From contig NC_014216.1 in assembly GCF_000092205.1 (NCBI RefSeq), positions 2,609,742-2,673,741 on the forward strand: a stretch of DNA of 64,000 nucleotides, in the 5' to 3' direction. The notes beneath the pieces are model-generated. The model saw only the letters and a program-made list of their open reading frames with translations. It was not told the origin of the DNA and ran no database searches. Of the stretch, positions 9,351-18,437 are shown one piece after another. This DNA is from Desulfurivibrio alkaliphilus AHT 2. GTDB lineage: Bacteria; Desulfobacterota; Desulfobulbia; Desulfobulbales; Desulfurivibrionaceae. The position numbers were made by a program, and so were the translations under genes. Positions within the stretch are counted from its first letter, which is position 1, and every line of letters begins with the position of its first letter.

Positions 9351-10334
9351 TCAGTCCTGTGGTTGTTCCTGCCCTTGGGGCAGGACAATATAATATTCCC
9401 GGTCGCGATAACTCGAAGGGCCGATCCGGCCGGCCGCCTGCAGGCGTGCAAGGGCCTGGTCCACCAGCTCCCGCTCCATGCCCAGGGCGGTGCTGATATC
9501 GGCGGCGGTGCAGGGTCGGCGCTGCAGCAGGTGCAGAACCTCCTCCTCGTTTTCGCGACGGCCTCTTTTGCTGGCCAAAACATCTCTTACCAGGGGGGCG
9601 GCATCGGTGGCGCGGTCGGTGAGGATATCCACCGGCCCCGGCATCAGTGCCGCCGCCGCCCGCAATTCTTCGATGCTCAGCGGCCGGGCGAAGGACTCCA
9701 ACGGCGGCCGGGCCACGGTGTTAAGCTGTATCCGTTCCGGGTTGATCTTCTTCACCGCCGCGGCCAGGGCGGCCAGGTCCTCCGGGGTGTCGTTGATCCC
9801 TTTGGCCAGCAGGATCTCCAGCCAGTAATGACCGGTAAATTCCTGCCGAAAGGCGGCCAGCCCGTCGATGATTTCGCCCAGCCGGCACTCTCTGGCCGGG
9901 CGGTTGATCTTACGAAAACTCTCCTCCCGGGCCGCGTCCAGGGAAGGGATGATAATATCGGCCAGGGCCAGTTCCCGCCGCACTCCGGGGTCGGGCAGCA
10001 GGGAGCCGTTGCTCAGTACCGCCACCGGTTTGGCGATATGGCGCTTGCAATGGGCGATGATTTCCCCCAGGCCGCTGTGCAGGGTGGGCTCGCCGGAGGC
10101 GGTGATGGTCACCACGTCCAGGCGCGCCACCGCTGCCGGGTCGGCCCGGAAGGCCTCGATTTCGGCAATGATCGCCGCCGTCGGGGTATACTCATCCCGC
10201 TTACAGGTAAACTCGGTGGTTGGGCCCACCTCGCAATAGATACAGTTGAAATTGCAGATTTTGGGGGGCAGCAGGTCGAGACCCAGGGATATCCCGAGAC
10301 GGCGGGAGTTGACCGGACCGAAGATGAAATTCAT
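9351..10334 (-). CDS. Radical SAM protein with C-terminal winged-helix-like domain
   Basis: A cytosolic [4Fe-4S]/SAM enzyme. The CX3CX2C cluster motif is CNFNCIYC (about residues 28-35), preceded by GPVNSRRLGISLGLDLLPPK, which is typical of the COG0731-type family of Fe-S oxidoreductases. VTITASGEPTLHSGLGEII matches the SAM-binding GGE-like strand. The last 70 residues (EEVLHLLQRRPCTAADISTALGMERELVDQALARLQAAGRI) read as a helix-turn-helix. The reaction is not visible; tRNA-wyosine-type chemistry is unlikely in bacteria. It stops 3 bases before the RNase gene starts, so the two are probably cotranscribed. Confidence 0.88.
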   Translation of the reverse strand: MNFIFGPVNSRRLGISLGLDLLPPKICNFNCIYCEVGPTTEFTCKRDEYTPTAAIIAEIEAFRADPAAVARLDVVTITASGEPTLHSGLGEIIAHCKRHIAKPVAVLSNGSLLPDPGVRRELALADIIIPSLDAAREESFRKINRPARECRLGEIIDGLAAFRQEFTGHYWLEILLAKGINDTPEDLAALAAAVKKINPERIQLNTVARPPLESFARPLSIEELRAAAALMPGPVDILTDRATDAAPLVRDVLASKRGRRENEEEVLHLLQRRPCTAADISTALGMERELVDQALARLQAAGRIGPSSYRDREYYIVLPQGQEQPQD

Positions 10335-10521
10335 ATTTTATAGTAAGCTCTTCTTTTTTCAGTGATTTAACCTGACCAACCTTACCGTTCCCGCCGCCGA
10401 TTGGCAAGCCATTTTACGTAATTTGCGGTATCCTGTGACCGCTTACTTGGCGGGTCCCGTGATCAGTTACCCCGCTTACGGGTTGCTGGCGCGCAAGGAC
10501 AAAAGCGCATGGAGTCTGGAC

Positions 10522-10685
10522 GGGGGCCGTGCATTCCGGTAGCGGCGGGTTCGGCCGCGTCCGGTGGCATGGACGCCAAGGAGGGCGCGGCCGCCTCGGA
10601 GGCGGGCATGGATGCCCGCCGAGCTTAGTCTGTTTTTGTCGGCAGAACTGCCGACAATGAGCCGCTGCCGGAATGCGCGGCCCCC
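10522..10685. mobile_element. MITE-like 164-bp element with 25-bp terminal inverted repeats
   Basis: The left arm at 10522-10546 (GGGGGCCGTGCATTCCGG and on) and the right arm at 10661-10685 are inverted copies with two mismatches in 25. Inside are hairpins with CATGGACG and CATGGATG loops (GGGCATGGATGCCC) and a perfect GTCGGCAGAACTGCCGAC stem (10638-10655). No transposase is encoded. Short, non-coding, terminally inverted DNA fits a MITE or a nested hairpin repeat; I cannot see target-site duplications. Confidence 0.55.
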
Positions 10686-10742
10686 ACCCCGGTGCCACAA
10701 CCAATGACTTTGACGGATCCCAGCCGGGTGTTGGTTTACCGC

Positions 10743-10771
10743 TTGACAGCTTCCCGCCCCTTGCGTAGTCT
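10743..10771 (+). promoter_or_regulatory. Putative promoter for ilvD operon
   Basis: A perfect -35 TTGACA (10743-10748) lies 17 bases before TAGTCT, a weak -10. A tandem duplication ACTATACGGA x2 (10799-10818) lies between it and the start codon. GAGGA before the ATG at 10833 is the ribosome site. Confidence 0.45.
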
Positions 10772-10832
10772 GTGATCTTTCTTTTTTACCATCACCTTAC
10801 TATACGGAACTATACGGAACGAGGACACCCGA

Positions 10833-12530
10833 ATGCGAAGCGACGCCCTGCGCAAAGGATTGGAACGCGCCCCCCATCGCTCATTGCTCAAGGCCATGGG
10901 CTATACCGATGAAGAGATCCGCCGCCCCCTGGTGGGTATCGCCCATGCCCACAACGAGATCATCCCCGGCCATGTGCATCTGGACAAGATCGTGGAAGCG
11001 GTCAAGACCGGGGTCCGGATGGCCGGCGGCACCCCCATTGCCTTTGCCACCATCGGGGTCTGCGACGGCCTGGCGATGAACCACACCGGCATGAAATATT
11101 CCCTGGCCAGCCGCGAGATCATCGCCGATTCGGTGGAGATCATGGCCATGGCCCATCCCTTCGATGCCCTGGTGATGGTGCCCAACTGTGACAAGGTCAC
11201 CCCCGGCATGCTGATGGCCATGCTGCGGGTCAATATTCCCGCCCTGATGGTCAGCGGCGGGCCCATGCTCACCGGCCGCTTCCGGGGTCAGGACGTGCAC
11301 CTGGTCAGCGTCTTTGAAGGGGTGGGCAAGGTGCGGGCCGATACCATGAGCATGGAAGAGCTGCATGAGCTGGAAGAGAAGGCCTGCCCCGGTTGCGGTT
11401 CCTGTGCCGGGATGTTTACCGCCAATTCCATGAACTGCCTGGCCGAGGCCATCGGCCTGGCCCTTCCCGGCAACGGTACCATCCCGGCGGTGGCCGCCGC
11501 CCGTATCCGCCTGGCCAAACAGGCGGGGATGTCGGTGATGGAGCTGCTCAAGGAGAATATCCGCCCGCGGGATATCGCTTCTGCCGAGGCCTTTGAAAAC
11601 GCCATGGCGGTGGATATGGCCCTGGGCTGCTCCACCAACACCGTGCTCCATGTCCCGGCCATCGCCCACGAGGCCGGGGTTGAGTTGCCTTTAAGCCATT
11701 TCAACGAGGTCAGCGGCCGTACCCCGCACCTCTGCAGCCTGATCCCCGGTGGCCCCCACAGCTTGCAGCAGTTGGACGAGGCCGGCGGGGTACCGGCGGT
11801 GCTGCACGAAATGGTCAAAGGTGGGGTGGAGATCAACCTGGAGGTGATCACCGCCACCGGTAAAACCCTGCGGGAGAACCTGGCAAGGGTCAAGACCTAC
11901 GACGCCGATGTGATCCGGCCGGTGAGCAACCCCTACCATCAGGTGGGCGGCATCGGGGTGCTCTACGGCAACCTGGCTCCGGACGGGGCGGTGGTCAAGC
12001 AGTCGGCGGTGGCCGACGAGATGCTTACTCATCGCGGCCCGGCCCGGGTTTTCGACGGCGAAGACGAGGCCCACAGCGCCATCCTGGACGGTAAAATCAA
12101 CCCCGGCGATGTGGTGGTAATCCGCTACTGTGGCCCCAGGGGCGGGCCCGGCATGCCGGAGATGCTCTCGCCCACCGCCGCCATCATCGGCATGGGCCTG
12201 GGCAAGAGCGTGGCCCTGATCACCGACGGCCGTTTTTCCGGCGGCACCCAGGGGGCCTGTATCGGCCATGTCTCGCCGGAGGCCGCCGAGGGCGGCCCCA
12301 TTGCCCTGGTGCAGGAGGGGGATGAAATAAGGGTTGATATTCCAAACCACCGCCTGGAGCTGGCGGTAAGCGAAGAAGAGCTGGAACGGCGGCGGGCCGA
12401 CTGGCGGCCACGGGCGCCCAAGATCACCACCGGTTATGGCGCCCGTTACGCAACCATGGTCAGTTCCGGCAGCACCGGCGCCATTGTCGGCTGCCGCTCC
12501 GACCAGCGCCCACCGGCAACCGGAGCGTAA
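10833..12530 (+). CDS. ilvD: Dihydroxy-acid dehydratase IlvD
   Basis: Cytosolic Fe-S enzyme of valine, leucine and isoleucine synthesis that dehydrates 2,3-dihydroxy-3-methylbutanoate (and the methylpentanoate homologue) to the 2-oxo acid. The cluster cysteines lie in [11 protein letters not shown] (about residue 76), [10 protein letters not shown] (about 118) and [19 protein letters not shown] (about 183-200). The catalytic-region [10 protein letters not shown] is at the C-terminal end. 565 residues is normal for the family. It is the first gene of a tight run into lptD (11 bases apart), an unusual pairing of amino-acid and envelope genes. Confidence 0.97.
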   Translation: MRSDALRKGLERAPHRSLLKAMGYTDEEIRRPLVGIAHAHNEIIPGHVHLDKIVEAVKTGVRMAGGTPIAFATIGVCDGLAMNHTGMKYSLASREIIADSVEIMAMAHPFDALVMVPNCDKVTPGMLMAMLRVNIPALMVSGGPMLTGRFRGQDVHLVSVFEGVGKVRADTMSMEELHELEEKACPGCGSCAGMFTANSMNCLAEAIGLALPGNGTIPAVAAARIRLAKQAGMSVMELLKENIRPRDIASAEAFENAMAVDMALGCSTNTVLHVPAIAHEAGVELPLSHFNEVSGRTPHLCSLIPGGPHSLQQLDEAGGVPAVLHEMVKGGVEINLEVITATGKTLRENLARVKTYDADVIRPVSNPYHQVGGIGVLYGNLAPDGAVVKQSAVADEMLTHRGPARVFDGEDEAHSAILDGKINPGDVVVIRYCGPRGGPGMPEMLSPTAAIIGMGLGKSVALITDGRFSGGTQGACIGHVSPEAAEGGPIALVQEGDEIRVDIPNHRLELAVSEEELERRRADWRPRAPKITTGYGARYATMVSSGSTGAIVGCRSDQRPPATGA

Positions 12531-12541
12531 GGCCGGGCAAA

Positions 12542-14974
12542 GTGGTAAAGCCGTTAGAGGCAACCCGTGGGCGCGCCCTCCTGGTCTGCGTTCTTTTGCT
12601 GATTTTGCTGCCGGTCCTGCTGCCGCCGACCGGGGTGCGGGCCGAGGGCTTGCGGCCGGCGGCGCCAGAGTGGGAACTCAGCGCCGACAGCTTGAGTCAC
12701 CAACTGGATCCCAGCCGGGTAACGGCCGAGGGCAATGTGGTGCTTTCCCGCCCGCAAGAGCACGGAGAACCGCTGGTGATCCGGGCCGACCAAATGGTTT
12801 ACGACCCGGAAAGCGGCACCGTGGAGGCCCGCGGTCGGGTGCGGCTGGAGTCGACCACCGAAGAGGTGGAAGCCGAAGGCGTGGTGCTGCACCTGGAAAG
12901 CCAGACCGGCACCCTGGAGCAGGCCACCATCCACCTGGTGGAAAGCGGAGTTTACGTCAGGGGCGCGCACATCGAAAAAACCGGCCCGGAAAGCTACTAC
13001 CTGGAAGACGCCTGGTATTCCGCCTGCCGCCCCGAGGAAGACTGCCGCCCGGCCTGGTCCCTCAAAAGCAGCAAGGTATACCTTACCGTGGACGGTCTGG
13101 CCCATTTTGTTCACCCCCGGCTCCAGGTCAAGGAAGTGCCGGTCCTTTACTCGCCCTACCTGATGGCCCCGGCCAATGTCCACCGCCAGAGCGGGTTTCT
13201 GGCCCCGGAGCTTTCCACCTCCCGGCGGCGGGGCGACGGCCTGGCGCTGCCCTATTTCGTCAACCTTTCCCCCAGCGCCGATCTAACCCTTTACCCCAAA
13301 TACATGGACCGGCGCGGCCTGCAGAGCGGCGTCGAGTTCCGTTACGCCGCCGCCCCCGGCTCGCTGGGGATGTTCCAGTTTACCTACCTTAAAGATAAAC
13401 ACCAGGACACCGCCGATGATCCCTACCGCAACGACGGCTGGCTGCGGGACAGCAGTCAGCGTTACTGGCTGCGGGGCAAGGCCGACCACGATTTCGGCGA
13501 TGACCTGCTGCTGCGCCTGGACCTGGACCTGGTCTCCGATCAGGATTACATCATGGAATTTGATTCCGGCCTGATGGGGTATGCCCGTTCCACCAGCGCC
13601 TTTGAGAGCATGTTTGATCGCGAGCTGCAGGAGCCCTCGCTGGCCACCCGCCGCTCCACCCTGCAGCTTTTCCGCCTCCGCCCCACCACCCTGGTGGCCG
13701 GTGAGCTGATGGGTCAGCAGGACAGCCGCCATACCCTGAATTACCAGGGGCAGGAGGTTGACCGCAATCGCCGGGGCACCCCACTCCAGGCCCTGCCCCG
13801 GCTGCATGCCTCCGGCCGCAGTCCCATGCGCAGCCAGCCCTACAGCCTGGCCTGGAGCAATGAGTATGTCCATTACTGGCGGCAGGAGGGAATCGGCGCC
13901 CACCGGCTTGATCTGCACCCCCAGCTGATCGTGCCCCTGCCCCGCGGCGGCGGCTGGACGGAAGGGCGGGCCACCACGGGGGTGCGCCAGACCATGTACC
14001 AGGTAAACGAGCATGATGAGCATCGGTGGGAGTATGACCGCTATCAGGACCGCACCGCCTTCGATTTCGAGACCAACCTGGCCACCACCCTGGTGCGGGA
14101 TTTCCGGCTGGCCCCGCAGGGACCATCCCGGGCCGCCTTTGACCGGCCGGTGACCTCGCCAGGGCTGGAACACATGGTGCGCCCCAACCTGATTTACAGT
14201 TACGTTAGCCGCAGCAGTGAAAGCGAGTTGCCGGAACTGGACAGCGTGGATCGCCTGGAGCGCAAAAACTGGCTGACCTACGAGCTGAACAATTACTTCG
14301 AGGTGTTCGGTTACCGGGCCTCCCCACCGCCGTCCCCGCCGGCCCCGGATGACTCGGCATTGGCAATCAACGGCCCGGCTGAGCCGGAGCCGCTGGCATT
14401 GCCGACCTCCCCGCCCGGCGACTTCTGGTCCCGGCCCCTGGCCTTTTTTAAAATGATGCAGACCTACGACATCGACGAGGCCCGGCGCGATCTGGAGGCC
14501 GATGAGAGTCGCCGGGAGCTTTCCGATCTGCGTTTCGACCTGCAGGCCTCTCCCTTGCCCAGCCTTGATTTGCGCTACCAGACCAACCTCAGCATGTACG
14601 GCCAGGGGGTCAACCGCTATGAACTCCAGGGTACTTATCGCCGGTTCGGCGGTTCGCTGACCCTAAACTACCGTTACCTCAAGCACAGCGGCATGCGGGA
14701 GCCCTATTTTTACACCGAGGCCGGGGACAGCCGCCACGATGTCCGGGCCGGCTTCACCGCCCCGCTGGGCGACTCCCTTACCTTCCGTGGCATGATTAAT
14801 AAATCGCTGACCGAAGATTATATCGCCGACGCCTCTTTCGGGGTCACCTACCATCCGCACTGCTGGGCGGTGGAGATGGAGGTGCGGCGCTACGTGGATG
14901 AAAAGAGCTTCATGGTGGTCTTCACCTTGGATACTTTGGGTGAAATTCCACGCTGGCTGAAAAGGGGGATCTGA
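12542..14974 (+). CDS. lptD: LPS-assembly protein LptD
   Basis: Outer-membrane beta-barrel that places lipopolysaccharide in the outer leaflet together with LptE. It starts at a GTG and has a signal peptide (about residues 8-35, LLVCVLLLILLPVLLPPTGVRA). An OstA/LptA-like periplasmic domain (about 45-145) contains repeated YDPESGTVEARGRVRLES-type strands. The C-terminal barrel fills the rest, with alternating aromatic strands to the end. A cysteine pair occurs in ACRPEEDC near residue 161. At 810 residues it is typical. It overlaps the next gene by one base (TGATG). Confidence 0.95.
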   Translation: MVKPLEATRGRALLVCVLLLILLPVLLPPTGVRAEGLRPAAPEWELSADSLSHQLDPSRVTAEGNVVLSRPQEHGEPLVIRADQMVYDPESGTVEARGRVRLESTTEEVEAEGVVLHLESQTGTLEQATIHLVESGVYVRGAHIEKTGPESYYLEDAWYSACRPEEDCRPAWSLKSSKVYLTVDGLAHFVHPRLQVKEVPVLYSPYLMAPANVHRQSGFLAPELSTSRRRGDGLALPYFVNLSPSADLTLYPKYMDRRGLQSGVEFRYAAAPGSLGMFQFTYLKDKHQDTADDPYRNDGWLRDSSQRYWLRGKADHDFGDDLLLRLDLDLVSDQDYIMEFDSGLMGYARSTSAFESMFDRELQEPSLATRRSTLQLFRLRPTTLVAGELMGQQDSRHTLNYQGQEVDRNRRGTPLQALPRLHASGRSPMRSQPYSLAWSNEYVHYWRQEGIGAHRLDLHPQLIVPLPRGGGWTEGRATTGVRQTMYQVNEHDEHRWEYDRYQDRTAFDFETNLATTLVRDFRLAPQGPSRAAFDRPVTSPGLEHMVRPNLIYSYVSRSSESELPELDSVDRLERKNWLTYELNNYFEVFGYRASPPPSPPAPDDSALAINGPAEPEPLALPTSPPGDFWSRPLAFFKMMQTYDIDEARRDLEADESRRELSDLRFDLQASPLPSLDLRYQTNLSMYGQGVNRYELQGTYRRFGGSLTLNYRYLKHSGMREPYFYTEAGDSRHDVRAGFTAPLGDSLTFRGMINKSLTEDYIADASFGVTYHPHCWAVEMEVRRYVDEKSFMVVFTLDTLGEIPRWLKRGI

Positions 14975-15942
14975 TGAGCAAGCTTTACTTTGATGTCTTT
15001 AACGGTGATGCCGACGGTATTTGCGCCCTGCACCAGTTGCGCCTGGCCACCCCACGTCCCGGGGCGCGGCTGATCAGCGGGATCAAGCGGGACATCGGTC
15101 TGCTGGAGCGGGTGGTGGCGGCAGCGCCGGCCGAGGCCGAGGTAACGGTACTGGATGTTTCCCTGGATCGGAACCGGGCTGCCCTGGAGCAGTTGTTGCC
15201 CTCCTGCCGGGTGCTGTATGTCGACCATCATCACGCCGGAGAGATTCCCGCCGCCGACAACCTCGAGGCCCATATCAACCCGGACCCGGAACTTTGCACC
15301 TCGTTGATTGTCGATCAGTTATTGGACGGCCGCTTCCGTCCCTGGGCGGTGGCTGCCGCCTTCGGCGACAACCTGCACGGGCCGGCTCGCCGCACCGCCG
15401 TCTCGTTGGGGCTGGCCGAAAAACAGATGGAAACCCTGCGGGAACTGGGCGAGTTGCTCAACTATAACGGTTACGGGGCCTCGGTGGCGGATCTGCATTT
15501 CGACCCCGTGGAGCTCTACCGGGCGGTGAGCGGTTATGTCGACCCCTTTGAATTTTGCCATCGCTCGCCGGTGCTGGCCACCCTGCGCCAGGGCTTCCAC
15601 GACGACCTGGGGCGGGCCCGCGCCGTTGCCCCCTGGCAAGAGGGTGCCGCCGGCCGGATTTGGCGCCTTCCCGGCGAACCCTGGGCCCGCCGGGTCAGCG
15701 GGGTGTTCGCCAACGAACTGGCCCGGGCCCGGCCGGAGCAGGCCCATGCCTTGCTGGTGGAAAGCGCCGACGGCAGTTTCCTGGTCAGCGTGCGGGCGCC
15801 CCTCGACCGCCCCCGGGGCGCCGATGCGCTATGCCGGGCCTTCCCCACCGGCGGCGGCCGCGCCGGCGCCGCGGGGATCAATGTCCTGCCACCGGATCGG
15901 CTGGGGGAATTCCGGCAGGCCTTCGAGGACGCCTTTGACTGA
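14974..15942 (+). CDS. DHH-family phosphoesterase-like protein
   Basis: The protein opens with FDVFNGDADGICALHQL, a DHH-superfamily motif I equivalent, continues with TVLDVSLDRN, then VDHHHAG (DHH motif, about residue 87) and AFGDNLHG. The C-terminal part VSGVFANELARARPEQAHALLVESADGSFLVSVRAP with GGGRAGAAGINVLP resembles a DHHA1 substrate-binding domain. Such proteins cleave phosphodiesters such as nanoRNA or cyclic dinucleotides, or phosphoanhydrides. The substrate here is unknown. It lies between lptD (one-base overlap) and mltB, 10 bases apart. Confidence 0.82.
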   Translation: MSKLYFDVFNGDADGICALHQLRLATPRPGARLISGIKRDIGLLERVVAAAPAEAEVTVLDVSLDRNRAALEQLLPSCRVLYVDHHHAGEIPAADNLEAHINPDPELCTSLIVDQLLDGRFRPWAVAAAFGDNLHGPARRTAVSLGLAEKQMETLRELGELLNYNGYGASVADLHFDPVELYRAVSGYVDPFEFCHRSPVLATLRQGFHDDLGRARAVAPWQEGAAGRIWRLPGEPWARRVSGVFANELARARPEQAHALLVESADGSFLVSVRAPLDRPRGADALCRAFPTGGGRAGAAGINVLPPDRLGEFRQAFEDAFD

Positions 15943-15952
15943 TGGAGAGGCT

Positions 15953-16984
15953 GTGCGATATTTTGCCTTTTGTTGCCTGGCCTGGGGGTTAATGCTGCTG
16001 TGGCCGATCACTCCGGTGGCTGCCTCCGGGGCCTCGCCGGAAGAGCTCCCGGTTGTCGACGGCCGCCCGCTGGAACTGGAATCTCCGGCCTACCGGGAGT
16101 TGTTTCAGGAGCTGATCCAGGAACACGGTTTCAGCCGGGAGCAACTGGAGCAATGGTTCAGCGGCCTGACCATCCAAGAGCGAGTTCTGGAGCTGATGGA
16201 TGCCCAGTGGGAAGCGCGGCCCTATCACCGTTATGCCGCGCCGCTGCTCTCCTGGTGGAATGTCGGCAATGGCCGGGTCCTGCTGGAGCGTCATGCCCGG
16301 CTGCTGGACCGCATTGAAGAGCAGTTCGGGGTGGAGCGGGAGATCGTGGTGGCCATCTGGGGCCTTGAAAGCAACTACGGCGGCCATGAGGGTTCGTTTT
16401 CGATCTTTCGCACCATGAACACCATTTTTGCCGCCTATCCCCGCCGCAGCGACTTTTATCGTCGGCAGATCATCGATTTTCTGCTGATTTGCCGGGAGCT
16501 TGAACTCGACCCCCGCACGGTGCGTGGCTCCTATGGCGGCGCCTTCGGTCAGGCCCAGTTCATCCCCTCGAGTTACCGCGCCTATGCGGTGGATTTCGAC
16601 GGCTCCGGCCGGCGCGATATCATCAATTCGGTGCCCGACGTGCTGGCCAGTATCGCCAACTACCTGCGCCACTTCGGCTGGCAGTATGGCGCTCCCCGCT
16701 ATGCCGAACTCGGCTCGCAACTGCATGATCCCCGTTTAAAGGAAGCCGTTGGGGCCGGCCGCCGGGGGGTGCTGCCCAGGGCGACCATCGAGGAGGTTCA
16801 GGGGGTCGAGTTGCCACCCTCCCCGGATGATCGCCCCTTGCGCATTGTGGCCTTGGAGCAGGCCGCCGGCGACCACCGTTATCTGGCCGCCTACCCCAAT
16901 TTTCAGGCCATTACCCACTGGAACAACTCTTACCGCTATGCCATGGTGGTAATTGAACTGGCGGAGAAACTGCGTGCGCAATAA
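15953..16984 (+). CDS. mltB: Lytic murein transglycosylase, MltB family
   Basis: Secreted enzyme that cleaves peptidoglycan to 1,6-anhydro products. The GTG start at 15953 gives a signal peptide (VRYFAFCCLAWGLMLLWPITPVAA). The open frame extends 139 codons further upstream, but that part only shadows the DHH gene. The slt domain has the catalytic glutamate in WGLESNYGG (about residue 137), then GSYGGAFGQAQFIPSSYRAYAVDFDGSGRRD, which is diagnostic of the MltB/SLT3 family. The length of 343 fits. The C-terminal part ends with the NFQAITHWNNSYRYAM block. It overlaps the following lipoprotein gene by 11 bases. Confidence 0.93.
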   Translation: MRYFAFCCLAWGLMLLWPITPVAASGASPEELPVVDGRPLELESPAYRELFQELIQEHGFSREQLEQWFSGLTIQERVLELMDAQWEARPYHRYAAPLLSWWNVGNGRVLLERHARLLDRIEEQFGVEREIVVAIWGLESNYGGHEGSFSIFRTMNTIFAAYPRRSDFYRRQIIDFLLICRELELDPRTVRGSYGGAFGQAQFIPSSYRAYAVDFDGSGRRDIINSVPDVLASIANYLRHFGWQYGAPRYAELGSQLHDPRLKEAVGAGRRGVLPRATIEEVQGVELPPSPDDRPLRIVALEQAAGDHRYLAAYPNFQAITHWNNSYRYAMVVIELAEKLRAQ

Positions 16985-17276
16985 CTTTTTATTGTTACCG
17001 CTGGTGTTGATTGCCCTGCTGTTGCTGCTGACTGTCGGGGCTTGTGCACCGGAGTTGGGACGCCAGAGCGAAGTGCTGCTGCAGCGGGATTACCTGGCCA
17101 TGGACGATGAAGAGCTGCAGGCCTACTACCGTCGCCTGGGCGATCAGCTGGTCCGGGAAACCAGGGCCGCCCGGGAAGGCGGCTTGATGAGCCGCCCGGC
17201 GGAACAGGAGCGGCTGGCGCAGTTGCGGCAGCGCTGGAATGAAGTGCGGGCTGAACTCGCCCGCCGGGAGCTGTGA
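16974..17276 (+). CDS. Small predicted lipoprotein
   Basis: About 100 residues from the GTG at 16974: VRNNFLLLPLVLIALLLLLTVGAC is a signal sequence ending in a lipobox-like VGAC. The mature part is short, charged and helical (LQAYYRRLGDQLVRETRAAREGG ... LAQLRQRWNEVRAELARREL), probably coiled coil. I do not recognise the family. A GGAG site lies about 10 bases upstream inside mltB. It is placed between a peptidoglycan hydrolase and the secretion operon, so an envelope role is likely but unproven. Confidence 0.65.
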   Translation: MRNNFLLLPLVLIALLLLLTVGACAPELGRQSEVLLQRDYLAMDDEELQAYYRRLGDQLVRETRAAREGGLMSRPAEQERLAQLRQRWNEVRAELARREL

Positions 17277-17330
17277 GCCGGTGCCGCCGCAAAACATGCT
17301 TGCTGAAGATACGGCACTCTGTTAGATTGA

Positions 17331-18392
17331 GTGTTTCGATTTTACAAACTATTTACCGGTTTTACGGCCGGCAAGCAGTCTGCGGACAAACCTGAGATCG
17401 TGAGTATTTTTTCCACAACGTGGTTCCGGGAGCGGACCGGCGGTGCCGGGGTGCGGCGGGGTCTGCCCGGCCACGAATTCTGGCGCGCCCTGGTGGCCGA
17501 TGGGCGCCGGCTGGAACTGATTCGCAGCCTTTGCGTGCTGGTGCTGATCTTTTTCCTGGCCCAGGCCTCGGCTCGCCTGGTCTGGTCCTTTTTGCTGCCG
17601 GCTCCGGAGCCGGCCCCGGCGATCACTGCCCCCGCCGCCACCACGCCGGCGGTCCGGCGGGCCGATGACAGGGTGAATGACGGGGCCCGGGGGGAAAAAC
17701 TGGCGGCGTTGCATCTCTTCGGGCAACCGGAGCCACAGGCCGACCCGGAGGCCGAGGCGGCCGCCCTGTCATTGGCCATGGTCGAGGCCCCGGAAACCAC
17801 CCTTAACCTGACCCTGAAGGGCTTGCTGGCCACCGCCGATGGACGGCGCGGGCTGGCGGTGATCGCCGAGCGGCGGGGCAAGGACGAAGTTTACGGGGTG
17901 GGGGACACGGTGCCGGGCAACGCGGAAATCGAGGCCATCTATCCCGATCGTGTGCTGTTGCGCCGGGCCGGGAATCTGGAAACCCTTTACCTGGAAGACC
18001 GCAAAGAGGAGCCGCCGGTGGCGGCCCGGCCCCGGACCAGGTCCCGAACGCCGGCGGCGGCGTCGCCGGACAGCGAGCCGCGCCGGGTAAGCCGCTCCTT
18101 TGTCAATAGCGCCATGGCCAACCTGCCGGATCTGGCCCGCCAGGTGGAAGTGCATATTCACAACCCCGAAGGGGGGCGTCATGGTTTTCGCCTGGTGGCC
18201 CCGGGGGGCAGCGACTTTCTAGAGACTCTTGGCCTGCAGCCGAACGATATCCTGTACGAAGTAAACGGCATCCCACTGACCGATGCCGGGGCGGCCATGG
18301 TCGCCTTCGAGGAGTTGCGCAACGCCCGGGAAATAAGGCTGGTTTATGAACGGGACGGGCGGCAGCGCAGCAGCACCATTGCCATTCGCTGA
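17331..18392 (+). CDS. gspC: Type II secretion protein GspC
   Basis: Inner-membrane part of the type II system that links the assembly platform to the secretin. It has an unusually long cytosolic N-terminus (about 65 residues), a membrane helix (LIRSLCVLVLIFFLAQASARLVW), a Pro/Ala-rich linker, an HR-like domain (LNLTLKGLLATADGRRGLAVIAERRGKDEVYGVGDTV) and a C-terminal PDZ domain (GFRLVAPGGSDFLETLGLQPNDILYEVNGIPLTDAG). The start is a GTG. It is first in a 12-gene operon. Confidence 0.9.
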   Translation: MFRFYKLFTGFTAGKQSADKPEIVSIFSTTWFRERTGGAGVRRGLPGHEFWRALVADGRRLELIRSLCVLVLIFFLAQASARLVWSFLLPAPEPAPAITAPAATTPAVRRADDRVNDGARGEKLAALHLFGQPEPQADPEAEAAALSLAMVEAPETTLNLTLKGLLATADGRRGLAVIAERRGKDEVYGVGDTVPGNAEIEAIYPDRVLLRRAGNLETLYLEDRKEEPPVAARPRTRSRTPAAASPDSEPRRVSRSFVNSAMANLPDLARQVEVHIHNPEGGRHGFRLVAPGGSDFLETLGLQPNDILYEVNGIPLTDAGAAMVAFEELRNAREIRLVYERDGRQRSSTIAIR

Positions 18393-18437
18393 CCTGCCGC
18401 GGGTGCGGGGTCGGTTATATTTTTTTTGAGGATCCTT

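Larger units (their letters stand above)
10335..10832. other. Non-coding gap with MITE-like element and ilvD leader
   Basis: About 500 bases between divergent genes. I see no supported gene. The gap holds a 164-bp inverted-repeat element (10522-10685), fragments resembling the small palindromes elsewhere (CGCTTAC, CCCGTGATCAGTTACC near 10438-10470), and a promoter-like region ahead of ilvD. Confidence 0.6.

Noticed and set aside
15536-15952. Upstream 139-codon extension of the mltB frame
   Set aside because: It overlaps the DHH-family gene in another frame. The signal peptide begins exactly at GTG 15953.
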